Assembly (NCBI GenBank): GCA_027365715.1
Contig: DAHXLZ010000221.1
Location: 1 to 6,209, forward strand
Reading direction: 5' to 3'
DNA length: 6,209 bases
DNA from: Methanomassiliicoccales archaeon
GTDB lineage: Archaea > Thermoplasmatota > Thermoplasmata > Sysuiplasmatales > Sysuiplasmataceae
This document shows, one piece after another, positions 1-5,209 of the stretch. Positions within the stretch are counted from its first letter, which is position 1. Every line of letters starts with the position of its first letter. Below the pieces are notes generated by a model. The model saw only the letters and a list, made by a program, of their open reading frames with translations, was not told the origin of the DNA and ran no database searches. The translations under genes were made by a program, and so were the position numbers.

Positions 1-374
1 AGGGGGTTGATTACAATCTCCCACAGCCTGGCGTCAAATCGAAATCCCATTCGCTCATACAACGATTTACTCCGGTCATACGCATAGAGAAGAAAGGTTC
101 CGACCCCTTTTTCTCTCAATAAATCGATGTGTGCTTCAACAAGTTTCCGGCCCATGCCGAGATTCCTGAGTGATGGTTTAACTATGACATTGCCGATCCA
201 TGCTGAGCTGCCGTAAATGGCAGCCGTCGCCATGCCAACTGTGACACCATCCGCAACAGCAACTGTTCCCATACCCTTGTCTTCATCGAGATAAAGCTCA
301 AGGTCGAATTCCGTAAGATACCATTTCTCGTCCGCGGTAAGCTTTATGGCGGGTTCAATGTCGCTTTTGTTCAT
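1..374 (-). CDS. GNAT-family N-acetyltransferase, C-terminus cut by window edge
   Basis: Acetyl-CoA-dependent N-acetyltransferase; the acceptor (amine, amino acid, peptide or antibiotic) cannot be told from sequence. The first 124 residues are visible. The GNAT core is clear: a beta strand WIGNVIVKP at 59-67, the acetyl-CoA pyrophosphate loop R-x-x-G-x-G as RNLGMG at 70-75, a following helix KLVEAHIDLLREKG, and the late motif LYERMGF at 105-111 with the conserved Tyr. The helix containing KWYLTEFDLELYL (17-29) and strand AVADGVTVGMAT (39-50) match the N-terminal half of the fold. The frame is open leftward with no stop, so the gene continues outside the window. The ATG at 374 is the only standard start in frame, but the codons just upstream (NVFRL) look like the missing first strand of a GNAT, so the start may be disturbed (see findings). 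It follows the small Cys-rich gene by 65 bases on the same strand. Family assignment is firm; substrate is unknown. Confidence 0.9.
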   Translation of the reverse strand, partial: MNKSDIEPAIKLTADEKWYLTEFDLELYLDEDKGMGTVAVADGVTVGMATAAIYGSSAWIGNVIVKPSLRNLGMGRKLVEAHIDLLREKGVGTFLLYAYDRSKSLYERMGFRFDARLWEIVINP

Positions 375-439
375 GAGTCTGAAAACATTGCCAATAAGGA
401 AACAACTCCAGGTCCCGTTATGAAATCAGAGATGCATTG

Positions 440-613
440 TCATGAGTCACCGGTCGGTACCGGTTCAGAGTCTGCAACGTTAGCATAAATTTCATCGCAT
501 TTGTGCATCGCAAACGTGATGTATCTTGCATCTCCCCTCGAATTCTTTATGGTGCAGGGGCCAAATCCATCATCCTCCGCTCCGTACCATTTCCGGCAAT
601 CTTTGCATCTCAT
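440..613 (-). CDS. Small Cys-rich, putative zinc-binding protein
   Basis: A 57-residue soluble protein from the ATG at 613. It has C3-x2-C6 (MRCKDC), then C20 and a late H37-x-C39, an arrangement suited to one structural zinc site, as in many small archaeal zinc-ribbon-like proteins. Between them lies a short aromatic stretch (RKWYG), followed by GFGPCTIKN; the C-terminal 15 residues are acidic and Pro-containing, probably disordered. There are no membrane segments. Function is unknown; a nucleic-acid or protein-contact role is only an inference from the Cys pattern. The frame is open further upstream to a TTG at 679, which would add 22 hydrophobic residues (79 aa in total). I prefer the ATG because the Cys motif begins right after it, but the TATA-like box around 697-706 sits at the correct distance for a message beginning at the TTG. 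Transcribed away from the transfer operon, probably with its own promoter. Confidence 0.72.
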   Translation of the reverse strand: MRCKDCRKWYGAEDDGFGPCTIKNSRGDARYITFAMHKCDEIYANVADSEPVPTGDS

Positions 614-696
614 GATATCGACTTGAACCTGCCCGTATAGCGGCGAACTCAATATTAGTAGATTCCGAAATGAACTCAATCTGATAATACAAAATA

Positions 697-706
697 TCGA
701 TTATAT
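697..706 (-). promoter_or_regulatory. Probable TATA box for the minus-strand Cys-rich gene
   Basis: Read on the minus strand, the stretch TATAATCGAT lies about 25 bases before 677-679, the normal archaeal TATA-to-start distance. Transcription would begin near the TTG at 679, giving either a leaderless message from TTG or a leader of about 65 bases before the ATG at 613. The hexamer ATATCG occurs twice here (694-699 and 703-708) with a 9-bp period. Confidence 0.45.
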
Positions 707-716
707 CGTGTTGACA

Positions 717-730
717 TGTTACATGTAACA
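717..730. promoter_or_regulatory. Perfect 14-bp palindrome, candidate operator
   Basis: TGTTACATGTAACA reads the same on both strands. It contains one arm of an overlapping ACATGT pair (715-720 and 722-727). It lies between two divergent promoters, ending 6 bp before the TATA-like box of the plus-strand gene and beginning about 11 bp beyond the minus-strand box. That placement, beside a gene for a probable ribbon-helix-helix regulator, suggests a dimer binding site controlling one or both genes. Binding is inferred, not shown. Confidence 0.55.
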
Positions 731-736
731 GTCTGC

Positions 737-744
737 TTAATATT
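737..744 (+). promoter_or_regulatory. Probable TATA box of the ribbon-helix-helix gene
   Basis: TTAATATT is centred about 26 bp before the ATG at 767, the expected archaeal spacing from TATA box to transcription start. There is no convincing Shine-Dalgarno sequence before this ATG, so a leaderless or nearly leaderless transcript is likely. Confidence 0.5.
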
Positions 745-766
745 CTGACAGGAAACTATTCACCTC

Positions 767-1141
767 ATGGAAGAAGTCTGCGTTTCAGAGAATACCGGGA
801 AGGCCCGTCAAACGAAAGCCGAATCCAGCATGATCGTGAAATACAGACGGCTGGTGGATTTTGACTGTGACGCCTGGTCAACTCTCATACATCTCAAATT
901 TGAAATGGAGACCAGTCAGAACAGGGTGCGTGTGAGCATAAGTGAAGTAGTCAACACTGTTTTAAAAAAATCCAGGCAGGATAAATGCGAGCCCCCGTCC
1001 GAAGAGAGAATTAAGGCCGTGCTTCGGAAGCTCTGGAGCACTTCTACAGAGAATACAAGTGAATTTCAGAGAGGGGTAGAATCAGGACTCATCCTTGCAC
1101 TGCAAATTGTTAAGTCATCGGCGGTACTGAAAAAAACTTAA
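767..1141 (+). CDS. Probable ribbon-helix-helix DNA-binding regulator
   Basis: A 124-residue soluble protein. Residues 26-69 fit a ribbon-helix-helix fold: strand YRRLVDFD (26-33), first helix CDAWSTLIHLKFEM (34-47), a turn SQNRVRV, and a second helix SISEVVNTVLKKS (57-69) whose S-x-S-E-V-V start is typical of the family. Such proteins bind short palindromes as dimers. The N-terminal 20 residues are polar; the C-terminal half (78-118) has a predicted helix RIKAVLRKLW and a second, Gly-containing helix FQRGVESGLILALQIV that could mediate oligomerisation. The gene follows a perfect palindrome and precedes the transfer cluster by about 70 bases with its own promoter-like region between, so it could be an autoregulator and controller of the cluster. 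Alternatively it may be an accessory DNA-binding (relaxosome-type) protein, a role known for RHH proteins in conjugation. The fold call rests on pattern, not on a strong signature; ATG start chosen from the TATA spacing. Confidence 0.7.
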   Translation: MEEVCVSENTGKARQTKAESSMIVKYRRLVDFDCDAWSTLIHLKFEMETSQNRVRVSISEVVNTVLKKSRQDKCEPPSEERIKAVLRKLWSTSTENTSEFQRGVESGLILALQIVKSSAVLKKT

Positions 1142-1167
1142 TTATGCAATATATTAAATATATAAAA

Positions 1168-1183
1168 TAATATTTAAATATTA
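1168..1183 (+). promoter_or_regulatory. AT-only palindrome and probable TATA region of the transfer operon
   Basis: TAATATTTAAATATTA is a perfect 16-bp palindrome at the end of an AT-only run that starts near 1150. Its centre lies about 26 bp before position 1202, which would give a leader of about 12 bases before the TTG at 1214. Because the element is symmetric it could also position the transcription machinery in either direction, or serve as a protein site. Confidence 0.55.
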
Positions 1184-1204
1184 CCGATCACATATCGACC
1201 CAAC

Positions 1205-1209
1205 GGTGA
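1205..1209 (+). promoter_or_regulatory. Ribosome binding site deciding the TTG start of the pilin gene
   Basis: GGTGA, complementary to the conserved end of archaeal 16S rRNA, lies 4 bases before the TTG at 1214. The only in-frame ATG (residue 73) lies too far inside the gene to be a start, so this site supports the TTG. Confidence 0.6.
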
Positions 1210-1213
1210 CACA

Positions 1214-1564
1214 TTGAAGGGGAACATACAGGAACAAAAAATCGCATTGTGGAAAAGGGAGCTGCTGATTACATGCCTCATTTTGGTAGCCGTGTTGTCG
1301 CAGGCTGGATTCGCTTCTGCGGCCACCTCCCCGCAGCAGGAACTTGTAAGCACGTTGACAAATGTGAGAAATCTTCTTGTTGCGATAGGAACGGTTGTTG
1401 CGGCAATTGGTTACGTTATTACGGCATACATGTGGATGCTGAGCAACGGCAATCCTGAGCAACGCTATAAAGCGAGAAAGTATTTTGTGGATGTTACCTT
1501 CGGCATTTTCCTGCTTTTCGCTTCATCTTTTCTGGTCCAGCTTGCGCAATCGCTGGTGGCATGA
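1214..1564 (+). CDS. VirB2/TrbC-like conjugative pilin precursor
   Basis: Likely the pilin subunit of a type IV secretion/DNA-transfer apparatus, inserted in the cell membrane and assembled into a surface fibre. The 116 residues show a basic N-terminus, a hydrophobic stretch (17-33) and an A-S-A motif (34-36) suited to signal peptidase I cleavage, then about 80 mature residues with two membrane helices (54-76 and 91-113). The loop between them, SNGNPEQRYKARKYF (77-91), followed by a Gly-containing hydrophobic helix, is the hallmark of VirB2/TrbC pilins: a small-residue-rich helix, a G-N-P loop with basic residues, then a second helix. It lacks a class III (archaellin-type) signal, which separates it from archaeal type IV pili. 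Archaeal DNA-import pilins of the Ced and Ted systems have the same two-helix layout. It is first in the operon; the TTG start is backed by GGTGA 4 bases upstream. Ends 3 bases before the microprotein gene. Confidence 0.8.
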   Translation: MKGNIQEQKIALWKRELLITCLILVAVLSQAGFASAATSPQQELVSTLTNVRNLLVAIGTVVAAIGYVITAYMWMLSNGNPEQRYKARKYFVDVTFGIFLLFASSFLVQLAQSLVA

Positions 1565-1567
1565 AAA

Positions 1568-1675
1568 ATGTATGTGACTTTCTATTCAGCAGCACTGTAT
1601 TCGTTCACGGGCATCTTCATATCACTATACACCGGCAGGGTAGTCGGGCTCATTAGACGGCGACTTGTAAGGTAG
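1568..1675 (+). CDS. 35-residue single-pass membrane microprotein
   Basis: A short reading frame filling the space between the pilin and VirB6-like genes. The product has a hydrophobic aromatic segment (residues 2-21: YVTFYSAALY then SFTGIFISLY) followed by a strongly basic end (RVVGLIRRRLVR), so a single helix with the C-terminus on the cytoplasmic side is expected. GGTGG at 1555-1559 lies 8 bases before the ATG, and the stop codon abuts the GTG of the next gene, both supporting translation. Small one- or two-helix membrane proteins occur beside VirB6-like channels in other archaeal DNA-transfer systems (for example CedA2 next to CedA), so a channel accessory role is possible, but I do not recognise this sequence. 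It could also be a non-coding spacer with a chance frame. Confidence 0.5.
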   Translation: MYVTFYSAALYSFTGIFISLYTGRVVGLIRRRLVR

Positions 1676-2827
1676 GTGGATGAAGTGTCGATCTCCTCCA
1701 TATTTATTTCACCTTTGACATCAATGCTGAGAAGCGCCCTTGCATCTCTCTTAAAAGCAATAATACCCGCATTGACAATAAGTACTTCGCTCTTCAACGG
1801 TGGAGTTTACGATACCTGGAATGCAGTACTTGTCATCGCATATGCACTCTCCTCAATCTTCCTGATCGCTGTGGCGTACTCCTATCTTTCCGGTAGAGCA
1901 CTGGGCAATTTCAGAGGGACGACAGAATCTCTTACAAAATTAACGGTGGCACTTGTATTAATGCCATTTACCCTTTATATCTGCCAGCTCGTCCTGGATG
2001 TCAATGACGCGATGACATCCGCCATAGTACCGTATTCGCAAATTGCATCATACTCATCCATGGTCGTCGGAAGCCTCGGGGGATACGGTTTTTTCACACT
2101 CATAATTCTCTCAGTCGTTGTGGGCCTTCTCTACATTGTGCTTGTGGTTAGAGTCCTGCTGGTATTTTTCCTGGCTTCGCTGATGCCTCTCATCTGTCTC
2201 TGCTTCTCACTCGATTGGACTAGAGTCTTTGCCGAGAAGATGGTTTCCCTGCTGGTTGAGATGGCTTTTTTACCGTTCTTTATTTCAGTTGCCCTCAGAA
2301 TCGGCATTTCCGCTTCATATTCAACAATTCACTCCCTTCAGGTTGTTCCGCTCATAATCGCAGGCACTTATCTTCTGCCACTCATAGTTCCGTTCGTGAT
2401 CACCCCTGGAGGTTCCAGACTCCTTCAGTACGTTGGGTTACCTCCTGTTTCCGCATTAATAGCCGGCGCCGCGACATTAGGTGCAGGAACAGCATACCAA
2501 ATTACCGGCAGGATGGCACCTCCACTCAAGTCTGCGCTCGGAATCCAACAGAAATCTTCCACAGCCGGCCGTATCGCCGGACATGAAGGTCGTGCAAGAA
2601 TCACCAGCTCAAAGATTGGAGCTGGCGCAGGGAGAAGAGGGTACGAGAGTCTTGCACCAGCGCACAACAGAGCGGTTTTCTGGAGGTTTTCTGGAATGAA
2701 GAATGTCCTGACCGGGCGTTCATCACACAATGAATTTCGTGGTGGAGCAGTGAATGGAATTGGATTCAGAGCAACTCGCACTCGGCCCCACAAGATTTAC
2801 TATCAGGAGGAGAAGAAAGATGAATGA
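1676..2827 (+). CDS. VirB6/TrbL-like polytopic channel protein
   Basis: Probable inner channel component of the transfer apparatus. Of 383 residues, the first 275 are strongly hydrophobic with about seven or eight membrane segments: roughly 17-37, 48-71, 86-107, 137-158, 159-178, 187-210, 222-243 and 253-275. The layout, a cluster of helices with a D-W-x-R-containing loop (180-183) and a Gly/Ala-rich last helix, resembles VirB6/TrbL proteins and archaeal CedA-type proteins; this is family resemblance, with no catalytic motif to confirm it. Residues 276-383 form a soluble tail rich in Gly, Arg and Lys, likely cytoplasmic. The GTG at 1676 directly follows the microprotein stop. A second in-frame GTG at 1685 has AGGTGG (1674-1679) at better spacing, so the protein may be 3 residues shorter. 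Its end overlaps the PrgI-like gene by 8 bases. Position between pilin and PrgI/VirB4 genes strengthens the call. Confidence 0.8.
   Translation: MDEVSISSIFISPLTSMLRSALASLLKAIIPALTISTSLFNGGVYDTWNAVLVIAYALSSIFLIAVAYSYLSGRALGNFRGTTESLTKLTVALVLMPFTLYICQLVLDVNDAMTSAIVPYSQIASYSSMVVGSLGGYGFFTLIILSVVVGLLYIVLVVRVLLVFFLASLMPLICLCFSLDWTRVFAEKMVSLLVEMAFLPFFISVALRIGISASYSTIHSLQVVPLIIAGTYLLPLIVPFVITPGGSRLLQYVGLPPVSALIAGAATLGAGTAYQITGRMAPPLKSALGIQQKSSTAGRIAGHEGRARITSSKIGAGAGRRGYESLAPAHNRAVFWRFSGMKNVLTGRSSHNEFRGGAVNGIGFRATRTRPHKIYYQEEKKDE
2805..2810 (+). promoter_or_regulatory. Strong ribosome binding site for the PrgI-like gene
   Basis: AGGAGG, inside the end of the VirB6-like gene, lies 9 bases before the ATG at 2820. 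It fixes that ATG as the start in preference to an in-frame ATG at 2754 that would add 22 residues buried in the preceding gene. Confidence 0.75.
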
Positions 2828-3476
2828 ATCGTGTTACATTCCTCCAGATCTGTCGTTTGAACCTGGAATAATAGGACCGTTTGTACCTGCAGACATACTC
2901 ATATTATCTGTCGTTTCAGCAATTGGTCTGGCACTTTCACGATTTAATGGAGAAATACATTACACGATTGTTGCGCTCTTTTCAGTTGCAGGTTTCCTGC
3001 TCATCACCGTAAAACGACTTCGCCCCGACGCTGTAAAGACCGCGGCCAGTTTTCTTCTCTACGTGGTCACGAAGAGAGTGCAGACGGACAATGCAAGCTC
3101 AGGGAACAACAGGCGTAAAGTTCAGAATAACGCAGCTTCTTACTTGCTGGAAGAAATAAATTTCTTATCCGCAAATCAGCGGGAAAAGGAGCGGTTTATC
3201 TCTGCATTCATTGGCGCGTGCAGCACACCGGGAAGTCCAGTGAATTTTGTTTCCCTCCCAGGGGATGGCCTTCAAAGCAATTCGGTGATGATGCAGGACG
3301 ACATATCGGGTAGATTCAAAAGTGGAGAATTTGCGGATGGACGACTGTTCATGGCAACGGTAACTGACGACGAACAGCAATTCCACATAACACTCCTGAC
3401 CAGCAAACTGAAACGCATTTCCGGAATGAGAAGCTCGTACACTGAAACGGCACTCCACTCCGCCACTGGCTGGTAG
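2820..3476 (+). CDS. PrgI/VirB3-like membrane protein with extra C-terminal domain
   Basis: Membrane partner of the VirB4 motor. The N-terminus has the PrgI-family signature: I-P-x-D (residues 7-10), a short acidic stretch, I-I-G-P (17-20), then two closely spaced membrane helices (about 25-41 and 46-63) and a basic segment KRLRPD. PrgI proteins usually end around residue 100-120; this one has 218. The extra part (about 105-218) contains SYLLEEINFLSANQREKERF and then FIGACSTPGSPVNFVSLPG, ending in strand- and helix-like segments around RLFMATV and ITLLTSKLKRI. That pattern resembles the first subdomain of VirB4 proteins, and the next gene starts just where VirB4 proteins continue. The start is set by AGGAGG 9 bases upstream; it overlaps the VirB6-like gene by 8 bases and ends 5 bases before virB4. 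PrgI assignment of the first 70 residues is solid; the domain shift is inference. Confidence 0.85.
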   Translation: MNESCYIPPDLSFEPGIIGPFVPADILILSVVSAIGLALSRFNGEIHYTIVALFSVAGFLLITVKRLRPDAVKTAASFLLYVVTKRVQTDNASSGNNRRKVQNNAASYLLEEINFLSANQREKERFISAFIGACSTPGSPVNFVSLPGDGLQSNSVMMQDDISGRFKSGEFADGRLFMATVTDDEQQFHITLLTSKLKRISGMRSSYTETALHSATGW

Positions 3477-3481
3477 TTGAA

Positions 3482-5209
3482 ATGATTAATTTCATCAATA
3501 AGACAAAAAGGAGGAAATCAATCAGTGCCATAGCGTCAAGCGGACCGCGATGGATCAGAAAAGGGAACAGATACTGGTCATATATTGCAATCAGGAGTGT
3601 TCCTTCTGCCCTGCCGGAGAATTTCATGCAGTCGATTCTGCAGAGATTCCCATATGCTGGAGCATCCATTTCCCTGTACATGATTTCCAAAAATAAGTCG
3701 TTGTCACGGCTGGACAGGGCTGCAACCAGATATGGTGCGGAAATGGCATACAGGCTCGAGTCCGGAAAACAGAATTCATCATTATCGGATATCTACTCAA
3801 AGATCTCCGAGTTGAGGGACGCGGTGGCAACAGAGGATGCATCCCTCATCGATGCTTCAATTGCACTTTCAGTGGTAGGCGGAAGCATTGGAGAAATGGA
3901 GTCGAGGTTAAAATCGCTCGAATCAGAGCTCAGGGCGAATGGCATCGGCATCTTCAACGGGCGATATGCACAGCATAAGCTCTCCGCGATGTTCGATGCA
4001 TGCGCAACGCCCCGGTTTCCGACAGTAGTGAGTATAACAGAACACTCACTTCCGGCACTGGTTCCATTCACACAAACGCCGCTATTTCATGCCGGCGGAA
4101 CAAAGGTTGGAGTGGATGCGGCAGACGGTTCACCAGTGATCTTTGACCGTTTTGCCGGGTCTAACTTCAATACAGTGATAATCGGCAAAAGCGGCAGCGG
4201 AAAGAGTTACTTTGCGAAACTTATGATACTTCGGGAAACAGAGACAAGGCCCTCTCACTGCTTCATACTCGATCCTCTTGGAGAATTCATGCATATTGCA
4301 TTGTCCCTTGGCGGGTGTCATCGGTCAGTAGAGAGCGAGGGACTGGGTGCAGGCAGGTTTATAGTTTCACACTCCGCCGGAATTGTTTCAGATGCTGTTG
4401 ACCTTGTCTGCAAGGCTGTGCAATTAGGCGAGCGGGAGATTTCGAAAGTAAAAGACCTCTTTTACAGCTGCGCTGCATCGAATCCCGGGGAAACTATTGC
4501 CGGCGTCTTTTCAAAGGTCTCCATATCACTCAATCAGATCGGAGCTGCTGATGTTTCAAGAAGAATCGGCAGGGCGATTTCTGGTGATCTGTCTTTCATA
4601 CTTTCGGGTAAGTCTTTTGATATCGGCAAGGGAAGGATAACTGTTCTCGATTATTCCCGGATAGATGCGGGACTGAAATCCTCAATTGCGCTCTTCCTCC
4701 TGGAATCCGCTTTTGAAATTTGCAAACATACTGGCGGAGTTAAGACAATAATAATAGATGAAGCATGGAGATTTAACGACGACGATCAGCTGCGTGCCTC
4801 ACTCTCAAAAGCAATGCGCCATTCAAGACACTACAATCTTGCAATAATGCTTCTAACCCAGAACATTTCAGACGTGACAGGGAGCACGTTCAACAGCGGA
4901 ATCCTCAACAATACAGATTCTTGCTTCATTTTTCGTCATGAAGAGGGCATTTCGGCGCTGCCTGAAGATTATCACCTTGCGGCGGAGGAACGCGACTTCA
5001 TAAACGCTTTCACGCCGCGCGATGCAAGGAAAAGCAGATGCATCATGATTGGAGCTGGAAGGAAGGTGAAACTCGAGATAGAGTCCGAAATGGAAGAGTT
5101 TGCATTGTGTAATTCCGAGGCTGCAGAAAGCTCGAGTCTGTTTCAACTCCTGTGTGCGCTTGCTATTGAAACGCTGGACAGAATTGATAGACTGACCGGG
5201 GAGGCGTAA
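3482..5209 (+). CDS. virB4: VirB4-family conjugation/T4SS ATPase
   Basis: The hexameric ATPase that powers assembly of, or substrate movement through, the type IV secretion channel; it acts at the cytoplasmic face of the membrane. Of 575 residues, about 30-180 form the VirB4-type N-terminal domain (YWSYIAIRSVPSALPENF, then a long helical region). The P-loop domain follows with Walker A GKSGSGKS at 235-242, the D-P-x-G-E motif FILDPLGEF at 261-269, Walker B IIIDEAW at 423-429 with the catalytic Glu 427, Arg residues in MRHSRHYN (445-452) and the T-Q motif LLTQN at 457-461. All key residues are present, so the enzyme looks active. It appears to lack the very first VirB4 subdomain, which may lie in the preceding gene. 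The ATG at 3482 has no clear ribosome binding site, suggesting coupling to the upstream gene 5 bases away. HerA and TraG/VirD4 ATPases are less likely because the D-E-A-W motif and the PrgI neighbour are typical of VirB4. Confidence 0.96.
   Translation: MINFINKTKRRKSISAIASSGPRWIRKGNRYWSYIAIRSVPSALPENFMQSILQRFPYAGASISLYMISKNKSLSRLDRAATRYGAEMAYRLESGKQNSSLSDIYSKISELRDAVATEDASLIDASIALSVVGGSIGEMESRLKSLESELRANGIGIFNGRYAQHKLSAMFDACATPRFPTVVSITEHSLPALVPFTQTPLFHAGGTKVGVDAADGSPVIFDRFAGSNFNTVIIGKSGSGKSYFAKLMILRETETRPSHCFILDPLGEFMHIALSLGGCHRSVESEGLGAGRFIVSHSAGIVSDAVDLVCKAVQLGEREISKVKDLFYSCAASNPGETIAGVFSKVSISLNQIGAADVSRRIGRAISGDLSFILSGKSFDIGKGRITVLDYSRIDAGLKSSIALFLLESAFEICKHTGGVKTIIIDEAWRFNDDDQLRASLSKAMRHSRHYNLAIMLLTQNISDVTGSTFNSGILNNTDSCFIFRHEEGISALPEDYHLAAEERDFINAFTPRDARKSRCIMIGAGRKVKLEIESEMEEFALCNSEAAESSSLFQLLCALAIETLDRIDRLTGEA
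5198..5204 (+). promoter_or_regulatory. Ribosome binding site at the start of the last operon gene
   Basis: GGGGAGG lies 4 bases before the ATG at 5209 and 7 bases before a second in-frame ATG at 5212. Either could be used; the second has the more usual spacing and loses only one Met. Confidence 0.6.

Noticed and set aside
612..635. GGTTCAAGTC on the minus strand, resembling a tRNA T-loop and hence a possible attachment site
   Set aside because: The flanking bases do not pair into a T-stem and no acceptor stem or other tRNA arms are present; it is a chance match at the start of the Cys-rich gene.
1561..1656. Alternative 31-residue frame starting in the ATGA overlap at the pilin stop
   Set aside because: The ribosome site GGTGG is only one base from this ATG, and the product is polar and His-rich with no recognisable character. 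The ATG at 1568 has better spacing and a product with a clear membrane helix.
2425..2793. Minus-strand frame of 122 codons opposite the VirB6-like tail
   Set aside because: Pro/Ala-rich antisense of a Gly/Arg-rich coding region; it has no supporting ribosome site or family resemblance.
2754..2819. Upstream extension of the PrgI-like protein by 22 residues
   Set aside because: The extension lies wholly within the VirB6-like gene and is very basic, while AGGAGG sits 9 bases before the ATG at 2820, where the family's normal N-terminus begins.
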